A stretch of DNA of 64,000 nucleotides from CADEFX01 sp963840425. GTDB lineage: Bacteria > Pseudomonadota > Alphaproteobacteria > Rhizobiales > Hyphomicrobiaceae. Position numbers and translations under genes: made by a program. How positions within the stretch are numbered: the first letter of the stretch is position 1; every line of letters starts with the position of its first letter. This document shows, piece by piece, positions 16,979-26,300 of the stretch. Where the stretch lies: the NCBI GenBank assembly GCA_963840425.1, contig CAWIYZ010000013.1, forward strand, positions 36,187 to 100,186, in the 5' to 3' direction. The notes below the pieces were generated by a model, which was not told where the DNA came from, did no database searches, and was given only the letters and a program-made list of their open reading frames with translations.

Positions 16979-17812
16979 ATGGCGGTCACGCTGAAGGACG
17001 TGCTGCGCAACCACGTCAAGGAGAAGCTCGCGCGCGATGAGGTTGTGGCCTCTATGATCGTGCGGACGGTGCGCGGGATCGAGATCGCACGCATCGCCAA
17101 AACGTGCGGCTTCGATACGCTGTACGTGGATCTGGAGCACAACACGTTCTCCATAGATACGTGCAGTCAGATCTGTACGGCCGCGCTCGATGTAGGCATC
17201 ACGCCGTTCGTGCGCGTGCCGTCCCTCGGGCCGGAGTTCGTGGCTCGCGTGCTGGATGGTGGCGCGCTGGGTGTGATCGGTCCGCACATCCGCTCGGCGG
17301 CCGAGGCGAAAGAGCTGGTGCGTGTCGCCAAGTATCCGCCGCTGGGAGAGCGCTCGGCGGGTGGCCAGCTCGCGCAGTTCCAGTATCGTGACTTCCCGGC
17401 GGCGGAGGCGAATGCCGCCGCCAACGCGGCCACCACCGTGATCGCCATGCTGGAGACCAAGGACGGGCTGGCGCGCGTGAACGAAATCGCGGCGGTGGAG
17501 GGGATCGATATCCTGCTGATCGGCACCAACGATCTGTGTGCCGAGCTGGGCATTCCCGGTCAGTACGACCACAAGCTGATCCGCGACGCCTACAAGAGCG
17601 CCATTGCCGCCTGCCGCAAGCACGGCAAGCATGTCGGCATCGGCGGCGTTGGATCGCGGCCGGATCTGGTCGCGGAATTCGTGGCCGAGGGCGCACGTTA
17701 CGTGTCGATTGGCTCGGACCTGTCGTTCCTGATCGGCGCTGCAACCGACAAGGCGAAGTTCGTGCACGGACTCAAGACGAGTAAGGCATCGACGAAGCGC
17801 GGCGGACGCTGA
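16979..17812 (+). CDS. HpcH/HpaI-family class II aldolase
   Basis: This 277-residue TIM-barrel lyase has VDLEHNTFSI, PFVRVPSL, IAMLETKDGL and LIGTNDLCAELG, matching the metal-dependent HpcH/HpaI aldolases that cleave 4-hydroxy-2-oxo acids to pyruvate and an aldehyde. The metal-binding Glu in LETKDG and Asp in GTNDL are present. It is coupled to the hydrolase upstream and convergent with dinB, with only 3 nt between stops. The substrate is not known. Confidence 0.88.
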   Translation: MAVTLKDVLRNHVKEKLARDEVVASMIVRTVRGIEIARIAKTCGFDTLYVDLEHNTFSIDTCSQICTAALDVGITPFVRVPSLGPEFVARVLDGGALGVIGPHIRSAAEAKELVRVAKYPPLGERSAGGQLAQFQYRDFPAAEANAAANAATTVIAMLETKDGLARVNEIAAVEGIDILLIGTNDLCAELGIPGQYDHKLIRDAYKSAIAACRKHGKHVGIGGVGSRPDLVAEFVAEGARYVSIGSDLSFLIGAATDKAKFVHGLKTSKASTKRGGR

Positions 17813-17815
17813 GCG

Positions 17816-18982
17816 TCAGAGGCCGAACAAGTCCGGCGGGTCGGCGGCGGAGGCGGGGCCGAGTTCGTCCACGCCGACGCCGATCAGGCGGAAGGTGGTG
17901 CCGTCGGCATCCTTGCGGATCAGATGCAGCGTGGCCTCGGCCAATACGTCGGCGCGCTGGGTCGGATGCGTGAGCCGCCGGCTGCGGGTGAGCACGCGGA
18001 AATCCGAGGTCTTGAGCTTGAGGACGACGGTGCCACCAGCTAGCCGCTTGCGCGCGAGCTGGGCAGCAACCCGGTCGCAGAGCGGGCGCACTGTCTCGTA
18101 GAGCTCGGTGGCTGAGCCGGTATCGCGGCTGAAAGTTGTTTCCGCCGATATGCTCTTGGTCGGACGGTCGGGCATGACCTTGCGATCGTCATCGCCATGC
18201 GCGAAGCGGGCGAGCCGGCGGCCGAGCTTGCCGTACTGGGTGACGAGCTGCATCTCGCTCAGCTCCTGGAGCTGGCCGATGGTTTTGATACCGCTGGCCT
18301 CCAGGCGTTGGGCTGTGACCTCGCCGACGCCGTTGATCTTGCGCACCGAGAGTGGCCGCAGCAACGCCTGCGTCTCGGCTCGGCCGACGACGGAGAAGCC
18401 GCGCGGCTTGTTCATGTCAGAGGCGAGCTTGGCCAGGAATTTGTTCCAGGCGAGACCGACCGAGACGGTGATGCCGATCTCGTCTTCCACGCGGCGTGCA
18501 ATGTGCGCCAGCGCCGACGCCGCCGAAGCGGCGTCGGCGCGATGGGCATCGGTGAGGTCGAGATAGGCCTCATCCAGCGAGATCGGCTCGATGATCGAAG
18601 TGGCGGCCTGGAAGATGGCGCGGATGTCGACGCTGACGCGCTTGTACTTGGCCATGTCGGGCGCGACGACGGCGGCGTTGGGGCAAAGCTCCAGCGCCTT
18701 GAACATCGGCATGGCGGAGCGCGCGCCGAATTTGCGCGCAACGTAGCACGCCGTGAGCACGACGCCACGCCCGCCACTGTGGCCAATGATGACAGGCTTG
18801 TCGGCAAGCTCGGGCCGATCACGCTTCTCGACTGACGCGTAGAAGGCGTCGCAGTCGATATGGGCGATGCCAAGCTCGGCGACCTCGGCGTGGGCAACAA
18901 GGCGACCCGAGCAGCAACCAGGGCATGCGGCGGGTGTGCCGTCGATCAGCTCGCAACAGTCTCGGCACAAGGTGCGTGACAT
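17816..18982 (-). CDS. dinB: DNA polymerase IV with N-terminal Cys cluster
   Basis: This 388-residue Y-family translesion polymerase has the catalytic carboxylates Asp43 (HIDCDAFYASVE) and Asp137/Glu138 (SLDEAY), the thumb HhH region (INGVGEVTAQRLEASGI) and a C-terminal DLFGL that fits a beta-clamp-binding motif. The first 25 residues carry C-x2-C ... C-x2-C pairs, a zinc-binding-like extension seen in a subset of alphaproteobacterial DinB. The start at 18982 puts this cluster at the N terminus. No GTTC-N7-GTTC LexA box is visible upstream. Confidence 0.95.
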   Translation of the reverse strand: MSRTLCRDCCELIDGTPAACPGCCSGRLVAHAEVAELGIAHIDCDAFYASVEKRDRPELADKPVIIGHSGGRGVVLTACYVARKFGARSAMPMFKALELCPNAAVVAPDMAKYKRVSVDIRAIFQAATSIIEPISLDEAYLDLTDAHRADAASAASALAHIARRVEDEIGITVSVGLAWNKFLAKLASDMNKPRGFSVVGRAETQALLRPLSVRKINGVGEVTAQRLEASGIKTIGQLQELSEMQLVTQYGKLGRRLARFAHGDDDRKVMPDRPTKSISAETTFSRDTGSATELYETVRPLCDRVAAQLARKRLAGGTVVLKLKTSDFRVLTRSRRLTHPTQRADVLAEATLHLIRKDADGTTFRLIGVGVDELGPASAADPPDLFGL

Positions 18983-19168
18983 GGACCGGGCTCGGTTTCC
19001 GCGTTCCCGCTCGCTGCCGACCGTAGAATCAAACGGCGGCTTCGCAGTATAGCGCAGGATCGAGCCATGTGCGCATTCACTACTGTACGAGGTTGCTGGT
19101 GGCACAGCCAGCTGCCCAACACTGGGGATGACGCACCGTCTGGAATTGAAGCGCCGAGATCTATGGGC

Positions 19169-19471
19169 CTAGTACGGTTTGCTGAAAAGGTCTGGATATT
19201 CCTTCACTGTCCGCTTGCAGGTTTCTCTCCATTCCTGCTTCGACATTTGTGTCGCGCGGTCCCAGGTGGCGATGCACCTCTCCATGGGTGTCTTGGGCCC
19301 AGCCTTATCGCTCTTGGCGCTGCGTTGCTGCATGAGTTGAGCTTGTGCAGTGGTGGCTTTTCGCTCAACAGCATTGACGGAGAAATTCGGGGAGAACCAG
19401 GCTGCGATCGCGGAGACTGCCGCCGCAAGGGCCACCGATCGGCGCGGAAACGCGTGCATCATGATGCGCAT
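19169..19471 (-). CDS. Small secreted protein, Cys pair near C terminus
   Basis: This predicted protein has 100 residues from the ATG at 19471; in-frame ATGs at 19462 and 19459 are equally possible. A signal-peptide-like hydrophobic stretch (VALAAAVSAIAAWF) is followed by a basic linker and a C-terminal block with two cysteines (ERCIATWDRATQ ... EWRETCKRTVKEYP). A GGGTTT-type element (19516-19526) lies 45 nt upstream in the same orientation. Family not recognised. Confidence 0.6.
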   Translation of the reverse strand: MRIMMHAFPRRSVALAAAVSAIAAWFSPNFSVNAVERKATTAQAQLMQQRSAKSDKAGPKTPMERCIATWDRATQMSKQEWRETCKRTVKEYPDLFSKPY

Positions 19472-19515
19472 GATGACAATCCATAAGCCACCGCTGAGCT
19501 GCCGTTGCAATGAGC

Positions 19516-19526
19516 GGAAACCCTGA
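19516..19526 (-). promoter_or_regulatory. GGGTTT element a (TCAGGGTTTCC)
   Basis: Read on the minus strand, TCAGGGTTTCC lies 45 nt upstream of the start codon at 19471. The same 11 bases recur at 24597-24607. Confidence 0.45.
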
Positions 19527-19731
19527 AAGCCTATCGGGTCGCCCCTTCGAGCTGTTGCCAACGCGGCTTCGAAAAGTAGCGGTCGCCGTGGGTCCTACGG
19601 AGTTAATGAGCCAGCCGCGCCGAGGGATTCCCGGGTTGCAGAATCGGTATTCGCCCGGATGGCAACTCTCCGCATGGTGGGAAACGATGCAGGCTGCGAG
19701 ATGGTAGCACTCAACGGTATAGGGAAACCCA

Positions 19732-20064
19732 ATGATGAAACCGGCGGCGATTCTAGCCTGCATCACGTTAACGCTTTCTGCCAGCACGAGCGGCGCGCAA
19801 CAAGCAGGGTTCGACAGTAAGAAGTTTTTCGACGAGCTCTCGGCGAGAGGCGTCAGCGTCGAGAGCAGCTTTGATTCGAAAGCTTTCTTTGATCAGCTGT
19901 CGTCTCGAGGCGTGAGCGATACCAAGCCGCTCGATGCCAAAGCCTTCTTCGAAGAGCTATCTACACGTGGTGTGAGCGTGCCGAGTAACTTCGACAGCAA
20001 GAAGTTCTTCGACGAGATCCAGGCGAAGGGCGTGGCAGCACCTTCGATGATTGCCCCGAAGTAG
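19732..20064 (+). CDS. Secreted protein of four exact 20-residue repeats
   Basis: This protein has 110 residues. After a signal peptide (1-~23) come four tandem repeats of exactly 20 residues starting at residues 27, 47, 67 and 87, consensus FDSKxFFDELSxRGVSVxSx. Each predicts one amphipathic helix with an FF pair facing one side. Nothing but a four-residue tail (IAPK) follows. The HtrA-type protease gene follows after 111 nt. The repeat family is not one I can name; a surface- or envelope-binding role is conceivable. Confidence 0.8.
   Translation: MMKPAAILACITLTLSASTSGAQQAGFDSKKFFDELSARGVSVESSFDSKAFFDQLSSRGVSDTKPLDAKAFFEELSTRGVSVPSNFDSKKFFDEIQAKGVAAPSMIAPK
19810..20049 (+). repeat. Four 60-bp in-frame repeats
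   Basis: These are the DNA repeats that encode the four 20-residue units of the secreted protein. Each unit is 60 bp and opens with a codon for F or L followed by GA(T/C) and codons for S/A-K. The copies have diverged at the nucleotide level but keep the period without any indel. Confidence 0.85.
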
Positions 20065-20175
20065 CTGACAGTTAGCGCCTATCGACGGTGGACGGGTGGA
20101 CCCGGTGATTTGTGCCGCATCTCGGCATAGAGAGGGGCTGCGCGTCCGCCGTTCCTTTGTCCGTGGGAGCCCGAC

Positions 20176-21555
20176 GTGCTGTATGCAAAGCAGAGAATTG
20201 CTGCCGCTTGGTTGATCGCCACCGGCCTTTCGAGCTGCCTATTTGCTCCCGAAGTCGGTGCGGCAACACCTGCTGCCGCAGGTGAGGCTGCACCGGCGGT
20301 CGACAGACTGCCGGTCACTTTGGCACCGCTTCTTGCCAAGGTCCTGCCCGCCGTCGTCAGCATCAGGGTGATCGGCCAGCGCTATCAGGTCACGGAGCTC
20401 AAGCCCGGAACTCCCCCGTCCGAGCCCAAGATGCAGCCGTTCAAGTCTGCCGGTTCAGGGGTCATCTTCGACGCCGAGCAGGGGCTGATCGGCACTAACC
20501 ATCACGTCGTCAAAGATGCCGTTGCCATCAGCGTCGGCCTGCATGACGGGCGGTCCGCCCGGGCCAAGCTTGTAGGTTTGGACATCGGCACTGACATTGC
20601 GATCCTCAAGATCGATTTGCCTGGGCTGACGCCTCTGACACTCGGCAACTCCGATGGTGTCAAGATAGGCGATTTCGTCATTGCCGTCGGCAACCCTTAC
20701 GGGCTGGAAGGTACGGCGACTGCCGGAATCGTCAGCGGCCTGATGCGGTCCGAAGTGGGTTATGAAATCTTCGAAAGCTTCATACAAACGGATGCTGCGG
20801 TAAATCCCGGCAATTCAGGCGGGGCGCTGGTCAATCTCCAGGGCGACCTGATTGGCATCAATACGGCAATCGCCGGCGGCGGAAGCAACATCGGAATTGG
20901 CTTTGCCATTCCCATCAACATGGCACGCAGAATTGGCAGCCAGATCCTTATACATGGCCGCATGCCGCGCGGCACGGTGGGCATGACAACCGAGGATATT
21001 TCACATGATGCCGCGCAGGCCGTTCGGCGCACCCGCGGCGCACTGATCGCCCGCATCGAGCCAAACTCTCCCGCACAAGCTGCCGGTCTTAGTGTTGGCC
21101 ACGTTGTGGTCGGCATCAATGGTGAGCACATCAGAACGAAGGCCGACTACATGGCTCGCCTCGGCAGTTCGGCCATTGGAGACGCGCTGGAGTTCGAGAT
21201 CGCGGTGGAGAATGCGACCAGGAAAGTGAGCCTGACAGTCGCGGACCTCAAGTTTGAGCCCGTAACCGTCGTCGTGCCGGATGACTTCCGGAGCATCGGT
21301 GGGATGGTTGTGGCAGCGATTGGTCCCGGCTCGCCTCATTACGGCGAGCTGCGCGGCGCGGTCGTTCAGAACGTCACAGCGGGAGGCCTTGCGCACAATG
21401 CGGGCCTGCGGGTCGGCGACGTCATCATCGAGATCAACCAGCGTGCGATTTCAGATGTGGGCCAAGTATCGGATCTGGTTCAGGACGCTGCCGGCATCAG
21501 TCGGGTGAAGATTAGTCGCCAGCGCGTGCCGTTCCTCGTGCAGTTTTCTCACTAA
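20176..21555 (+). CDS. HtrA/DegP-type serine protease with two PDZ domains
   Basis: This 459-residue envelope protease is read from a GTG start. The N-terminal segment is a signal peptide; LSSC at 18-21 would also pass as a lipobox. The trypsin-like domain carries the full triad: His110 (GTNHHVV), Asp140 (GTDIAIL) and Ser214 (GNSGGAL). Two PDZ domains follow (~285-350 and ~370-450; the second with LRVGDVIIEINQ). It degrades or chaperones misfolded envelope proteins. It stands between the repeat protein and a NarL-type regulator. Confidence 0.93.
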   Translation: MLYAKQRIAAAWLIATGLSSCLFAPEVGAATPAAAGEAAPAVDRLPVTLAPLLAKVLPAVVSIRVIGQRYQVTELKPGTPPSEPKMQPFKSAGSGVIFDAEQGLIGTNHHVVKDAVAISVGLHDGRSARAKLVGLDIGTDIAILKIDLPGLTPLTLGNSDGVKIGDFVIAVGNPYGLEGTATAGIVSGLMRSEVGYEIFESFIQTDAAVNPGNSGGALVNLQGDLIGINTAIAGGGSNIGIGFAIPINMARRIGSQILIHGRMPRGTVGMTTEDISHDAAQAVRRTRGALIARIEPNSPAQAAGLSVGHVVVGINGEHIRTKADYMARLGSSAIGDALEFEIAVENATRKVSLTVADLKFEPVTVVVPDDFRSIGGMVVAAIGPGSPHYGELRGAVVQNVTAGGLAHNAGLRVGDVIIEINQRAISDVGQVSDLVQDAAGISRVKISRQRVPFLVQFSH

Positions 21556-21638
21556 GGCGTTCGCAAAGCGCGTCCTGTGTTTCCCTCGGGACTAAGCACC
21601 GTTAACGATGCTGAGTGGAGATCGCGGCGCTGCCTGGT

Positions 21639-21651
21639 TCTGGGTTTACCC
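21639..21651 (+). promoter_or_regulatory. GGGTTT element e (TCTGGGTTTACCC)
   Basis: Lies 87 nt upstream of the response regulator start codon, same orientation. It contains the palindrome GGGTTTACCC shared with the copy at 32731-32742. Confidence 0.45.
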
Positions 21652-21738
21652 TCGCCCTTGTGCGGGGTTCTCGCCGATACGAGCCTTGTTGAAGAACACT
21701 TAGAGTGATGGTTCGCCTAACGCAAGGCAGCGTAGAAC

Positions 21739-22368
21739 ATGGTACGTTTATTGATTGCGGACGATCACGACGTGGTGCGTTCGGGCCTGCGCAGCATCCT
21801 CGAGGACCGGCCGGGATGGTCGGTGGTGGCGGAGGCTGCCGACGGCAAGCAAGCGATTCTCAAGTCGATCACCGAAAAGCCAGACATCGCAATTCTCGAC
21901 TATTCACTTCCCTTGATCAACGGCATAGAGGCAACGCGGCAGATCCGGCTGCGCGCCCCTTCCGTGGAAGTTCTTATTTTCACCATGCATGACAACGAGA
22001 CCCTGCTGAGGGAGTTGCTGCGCGCGGGTGCTCGTGGATACCTTCTCAAATCGGATGCGGAGCGTTATCTCTTCTCTGCGGTCGAAGCCCTGGTCGCCCA
22101 CAAACCATTCTTCACCGATAGAGCGTCGGAGACTCTTCTCGACACCTTCTTGCGCTCAAAGCACAAGGACGATGTGTTGACGAGCCGCGAGCGCGGCATC
22201 GTGCAACTCGTAGCCGAAGGCCACAGCAACAAGGAGATTGCGAGCGTTCTCAATATCAGCATCAAGACCGTCGAAACACATCGGGCGGCCGTGATGCGGA
22301 AGCTCAATCTCACTTCATCAGCAGCTCTCGTGCGCTACGCGGTCCGCAACAAGATCGTCGAGCCGTAA
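21739..22368 (+). CDS. NarL/FixJ-family response regulator
   Basis: This 209-residue regulator has a receiver domain with the acidic pair Asp8/Asp9, phosphoacceptor Asp54 (ILDYSLP), the conserved Thr in IFTMHD and Lys in LLKSD. The C-terminal LuxR-type HTH is LTSRERGIVQLVAEGHSNKE followed by IASVLNISIKTVETHR. It is convergent with the MASE1 kinase gene and is the only response regulator in a block with three HisKA_3 proteins. It may bind the GGGTTT elements found upstream of these genes. Confidence 0.94.
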   Translation: MVRLLIADDHDVVRSGLRSILEDRPGWSVVAEAADGKQAILKSITEKPDIAILDYSLPLINGIEATRQIRLRAPSVEVLIFTMHDNETLLRELLRAGARGYLLKSDAERYLFSAVEALVAHKPFFTDRASETLLDTFLRSKHKDDVLTSRERGIVQLVAEGHSNKEIASVLNISIKTVETHRAAVMRKLNLTSSAALVRYAVRNKIVEP

Positions 22369-22399
22369 CGGTTTCTGCACGTGTGCGGCAAGGAGCTCG

Positions 22400-24025
22400 C
22401 TAAGCCCAACCCTCAGTTGTGACGCGGCGGGTCCTTATGATGGCCTTGAGCGACGTCGCACCTCCATTTTTCTCCAGCTCGAGATTGCCGCCTATGCGCT
22501 GAAGACGTGCACGCATACCGGCCAGGTCGATGCTCTCCTGGGCATGCGTAATCGGAACTGCTTTACGGAGCAATGACGGAAGACTGCTTGCACGCGCGGC
22601 GGTGCCCTGGGCGACCGACACGATCACATTCGGACCGCAGCATGTGACGCGAATGCCTGCGGTCTGATGTCCGGAGCGCCGACTGATGTCGTTGAGAGCG
22701 TCCTGAACGAAGCGAAAGACAGCTATCTCGATATCGGACTGTAATCGACCGAGGTCGGCGGAGACGCTCAGGTTTATCGACATGCTCGAACCGCGGGAGA
22801 AGCTCTCCACGAAGGAGCGAAGCGCCGGCTCCAAGCCCGACTCGTCGAGAAGGGGTGGATAGAGAAGGTAGGAGGTGGATCGCAGGTTGGTGATCGACTT
22901 CTGCAGGCTTCTCTCCAGCTTTTGAAGTCGTCGCGCGAGGTCGCGTTGGCGCAGACCCGCCATATAGCCTGCATCCAGCGAGGCGGCGGCCAGATCCTGG
23001 CAGATACCCTCATGTAGCTCCTTGGCGGTGCGCCGCCTCTCCTCGTCATGTGACCAGATGAGTTTCTGCGCCAAATCGCGAGTGATGCGCCCCGCGTTAT
23101 GCGTGCCTTCGACGGAGGCACCCAGCAGCAACACCGGAACGGCAAATGCCGTCAGGAACAGCTGCAAAGCAAGAACATTCAAGTCCGCATCAGAACGACC
23201 GAAGATGGTGTAGCCGTCCAAGGCCATGCCGATGGAGACCACTGTCACAATCAGAATGGCGCCGCTCGCACCTTTGACGCCGAAGCGTACGGTAGACCAA
23301 AGCACGAGTGGCAGGGGCAGATACAAAAGAACGGGAATGAAGCCGGTGAAGGAGCCCCTTGACGCGGCATTGAAGGCGACGGCGCATGTGCCAACGAGCG
23401 CCAAGGCCAAGAGCAGGGGTTCAATTGCCTGCTGCGGTGAAGGCCATCTAAAGCGTCTTGCGCCTCGATCGAGCAGAAGCAAGAGAATTGGACCGAGCGT
23501 CAAGCTGGCCAGTGAGTTGGACACATACCACTGCAACCAATGGGTCCAATAGTCACGCGCTTGCCCTTCCGCGATGATACGAACGAATGCTCCGCCGAAT
23601 GCGACTACGGCGGGGCTGATGCATGCGGTGCCGATAACATAGAGAAGCGCGCGGTGGAAACTGTCGAGCCAAGGCGGGTTGATGAGAAGCTGCCTGACGA
23701 CGAGCGCGTTGAGAACTGCCACGGCACAATTGGTGATGAACGCCACGACGATCTGGGGCGGCGGCATGGCAACCTGCCATTCCACCAAAATATGAACCGG
23801 AAGTACGGCGGCTATGTATATCCACCATCGCGAATAGGGCACATAAACAAGGGCACAAAACAGAACGACATTGGGTGGCCAGAATGGTGCAAAAAACTGA
23901 TCGGAAAAGGTTCCGACGTAAAAGGCGAGCTCGGCGCCGACAAGATAGCCGAGGCTGACAGCTAGGGGTCCGGGAAGCTGCCGAACAAAGGAGGAGAAAA
24001 TATGCATTTGGTGCGTGGAAGTCAT
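22400..24025 (-). CDS. MASE1 membrane sensor kinase with degenerate ATP-binding domain
   Basis: This 541-residue protein has eight or so hydrophobic segments (residues ~15-310) that form a MASE1 sensor domain. A HisKA_3 dimerisation domain with the phosphoacceptor His in KELHEGICQDL comes next. The C-terminal ATPase region keeps an N-box-like FRFVQDALNDISRR, but the DNGxG of the G1 box is replaced by VSVAQGTAA and G2 (usually GLGLxGM) by SIDLAGM. It may therefore be poor at autophosphorylation. A GGGGGG ribosome-binding site precedes the start. Confidence 0.88.
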   Translation of the reverse strand: MTSTHQMHIFSSFVRQLPGPLAVSLGYLVGAELAFYVGTFSDQFFAPFWPPNVVLFCALVYVPYSRWWIYIAAVLPVHILVEWQVAMPPPQIVVAFITNCAVAVLNALVVRQLLINPPWLDSFHRALLYVIGTACISPAVVAFGGAFVRIIAEGQARDYWTHWLQWYVSNSLASLTLGPILLLLLDRGARRFRWPSPQQAIEPLLLALALVGTCAVAFNAASRGSFTGFIPVLLYLPLPLVLWSTVRFGVKGASGAILIVTVVSIGMALDGYTIFGRSDADLNVLALQLFLTAFAVPVLLLGASVEGTHNAGRITRDLAQKLIWSHDEERRRTAKELHEGICQDLAAASLDAGYMAGLRQRDLARRLQKLERSLQKSITNLRSTSYLLYPPLLDESGLEPALRSFVESFSRGSSMSINLSVSADLGRLQSDIEIAVFRFVQDALNDISRRSGHQTAGIRVTCCGPNVIVSVAQGTAARASSLPSLLRKAVPITHAQESIDLAGMRARLQRIGGNLELEKNGGATSLKAIIRTRRVTTEGWA

Positions 24026-24110
24026 TCGGATCCCCCCAAATCAACGCCATTTTCTGAATTGTCCAGCTGTTCGCGCTGACCTTAGACGCCCCCTGGTCCT
24101 GCGGGCAGCT

Positions 24111-24461
24111 TCACCATCTGCGGTGATGGTAGTAATCCGGCCCAGGTCGCCACGATAAGTAGTATGGGTCGTAGGCCGGGAGATCGTAGACGACGATCGG
24201 CGGATAGGGTCGGTAAATCCCCGACGGTCCAAAGTAGACGACGGAGGGCTCAAAGCGGGGCGCGTAGTAGCCGTAGGATGGGCGCGAATTGTAGCAATCG
24301 CGCCAGCGTGAGCAGCGATCACCTACCTCGGTCAGGCCGGCTCGAGCACCATCATTGAGAGGAGCGATCGCTCCCCATTGGGCTGCCAGCGGCTGGTGCG
24401 AAAAACTGAGACCGAACAGTAAAGTGGCAACAACGCCGGCCGCGAGATGCACTCGTCGCAT
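24111..24461 (-). CDS. Secreted Tyr/Pro-rich small protein
   Basis: This 116-residue protein has a signal peptide (1-~27, ending PLAAQW). The mature part has a cysteine pair (DRCSRWRDCYNSR) and then a Tyr/Pro-rich tail (YFGPSGIYRPYPPIVVYDLP) ending in His/Arg/Trp. Such small YP-rich exported proteins are common and uncharacterised in Hyphomicrobiales. It lies between two sensor kinase genes on the same strand. Confidence 0.68.
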   Translation of the reverse strand: MRRVHLAAGVVATLLFGLSFSHQPLAAQWGAIAPLNDGARAGLTEVGDRCSRWRDCYNSRPSYGYYAPRFEPSVVYFGPSGIYRPYPPIVVYDLPAYDPYYLSWRPGPDYYHHRRW

Positions 24462-24596
24462 TGGCTCTCTCCTCGGCGGTTCTGCCTATTGACGCTGCGG
24501 AACATGAACGCGGGCGGCGCTCCGGGTGCCGGTGGCGTTTCTTTGCCGCCCACGCGGAAGGAATACTGTCACAGGCGGGTCACAAATTCTGTCGGT

Positions 24597-24607
24597 GGAA
24601 ACCCTGA
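24597..24607 (-). promoter_or_regulatory. GGGTTT element b (TCAGGGTTTCC)
   Basis: On the minus strand TCAGGGTTTCC lies 136 nt upstream of the secreted protein start at 24461. It is identical to element a over 11 bases and, like element c, is preceded by GTCCC. Confidence 0.45.
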
Positions 24608-24712
24608 ATTGTGGGGGACCGCTCGGCGCGGCAGATTTTCGCCGCACTCGGGAAGGATCACGAGGCGATTTCAGAGCCTTCGGCGCATCACGTCTTGCCA
24701 CCCCCGGCGTAG

Positions 24713-26230
24713 TCACGACGTGTAGCCGCCGACGTATGGCGAGTTGTGTCCATTGTTTCGGGTGGGCTCGGGAACAAACGGTATGATCACGTGAAGGCAT
24801 GTTCCCGCTGGCCCCGAGCGGATAGCAAGCTCACCACCAAACTGCCTCAGCCTTGCCTTCATGCCCGGAATACCAACGCCCATGGATGAAGCCATAGATA
24901 CCTCCCGGTTGGTTCCTGCAGTATCCATGCCCACGCCGTTGTCGCGCACGATCAAATGCAACTGCTGACGGAGGTATCGCAGGTCCAGCCGCACCTGCGA
25001 TGCGGAGGCATGGCGATGGATGTTTGTCAGGCCTTCCTGCATGATCCGGAAAATGCACCGCTGAACTTCAAAAGGTGCCGAGTTGCCGATTTCCGTTACG
25101 TTGACGTCGACGTGGAGCCCGGTGCGGCAGGCAAATCCGCGGGCATATTGGCGCGCGGTTGCACGTAACCCCTCTTCGTCCAGCCTTGGCGGGTGGAGTA
25201 GATAGGTAAACGTGCGTAGCTCTTTCGACGTCTCACGAACCGACGCCTCGATCTCCCCGAAAAGCTCGGAGTGTTGGTCCCTTTCCGGCAGTTTCGATTT
25301 CAATTTCATCATGTTCAGGCCGATGGCGACCAGGTGCTGCGCCGTCGAATCGTGAAGCTCCTCCGCTATGCGGCGGCGCTCCTCTTCCTGTAGCGTAAGC
25401 AGGCGCTCGGCCATCTCGCCGGATGCCCGCTCCGCCTCTTTGACGGCTGTTACATCCTCATTCGCAACGATAATGAACGTATCGCCCCAGCACTCGAAGC
25501 GAGCGGCGTTGAGCTGGAACCAGCAGACCTTGTCTTTGAGGGGCCAAGTGTGGACGATCCGGGCAGTGCGGACATTGCCGCTCAGTAGGGACGTCAGTGT
25601 CTCCCCGATCCGCAGTGCGTCACGCCGGCGAGCGAGGGGCTTGCTGTAAAGCGCGAGATAGTTCAGCCGCTCTGCGCCAGGTGTACGCAACCCTTGCGCG
25701 ATCGAGAACTGCTGCCAGGCCATATTCGAGGCGACGATCGTTCCTGAGCCGTCGAGAACGACGACATGGGCAGTGAGCGCGTCCAACGATGATTGAAGCA
25801 AGGCTCTGACCCGAGCAGTCTCTTGCTGCTGCAGCTCCTGCGCGGTCAAATCCTTGAAGAAAAGGATTGCGCCGTCATTCGTGGGATAGATGTGCAGATC
25901 AACCAAGCGGTCTGGACGCTGGTACGACGGCATTTGGCGATCCACGAATACTTTTTGCTCGATGGCCGCCTTCAGCATCTTCATTGGCGAGCGCGGAATT
26001 ATTTCAGCGAATGGTCGCCCCACGACCATATTCCGCGTCATGCTTAACCAGTTTAGTGCGTGGGTATTCGCGTCAGTGATTCGATATTGGCGGTCGATGC
26101 TGAAATAGCCGGCGCCCAGGCTATTGAGCAAAAGTCCGATGTAAGAGGTGGGTGGATATGGTGAATGCCAGGCGGGGCGCGCGGCAGGCCGAGACGTCAA
26201 CAAACTTTGGTGACTGTTGAGAGCACGCAT
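24713..26230 (-). CDS. PAS-containing HisKA_3 sensor histidine kinase
   Basis: This 505-residue soluble kinase starts at 26230. It has two PAS-like domains (~30-135 and ~145-265), a HisKA_3 domain with phosphoacceptor His293 (EELHDSTAQHL), and a complete HATPase: N box FRIMQEGLTNIHRHA, G1 RDNGVGMD, G2 GVGIPGMKARL. It is the only HisKA_3 protein of this block with all ATP-binding boxes, so it is the likeliest phosphodonor for the NarL-type regulator at 21739. Confidence 0.92.
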   Translation of the reverse strand: MRALNSHQSLLTSRPAARPAWHSPYPPTSYIGLLLNSLGAGYFSIDRQYRITDANTHALNWLSMTRNMVVGRPFAEIIPRSPMKMLKAAIEQKVFVDRQMPSYQRPDRLVDLHIYPTNDGAILFFKDLTAQELQQQETARVRALLQSSLDALTAHVVVLDGSGTIVASNMAWQQFSIAQGLRTPGAERLNYLALYSKPLARRRDALRIGETLTSLLSGNVRTARIVHTWPLKDKVCWFQLNAARFECWGDTFIIVANEDVTAVKEAERASGEMAERLLTLQEEERRRIAEELHDSTAQHLVAIGLNMMKLKSKLPERDQHSELFGEIEASVRETSKELRTFTYLLHPPRLDEEGLRATARQYARGFACRTGLHVDVNVTEIGNSAPFEVQRCIFRIMQEGLTNIHRHASASQVRLDLRYLRQQLHLIVRDNGVGMDTAGTNREVSMASSMGVGIPGMKARLRQFGGELAIRSGPAGTCLHVIIPFVPEPTRNNGHNSPYVGGYTS

Positions 26231-26289
26231 TTGGGATCCCCGTCGTGATCGATCCCAGTCTACACAGTCCGTCCATTCGTTAAATCGGG

Positions 26290-26300
26290 GCAAACCCTGA
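26290..26300 (-). promoter_or_regulatory. GGGTTT element c (TCAGGGTTTGC)
   Basis: On the minus strand this lies 60 nt upstream of the kinase start at 26230. Upstream of it is GTCCCATA, similar to the sequence before element b. Confidence 0.45.

Noticed and set aside
18983..19168. LexA box upstream of dinB
   Set aside because: No GTTC-N7-GTTC (or its complement) is present in the upstream region.
19810..20049. 60-bp repeats as a CRISPR or VNTR array
   Set aside because: They are contiguous, without spacers, keep one frame and encode regular protein repeats behind a signal peptide.
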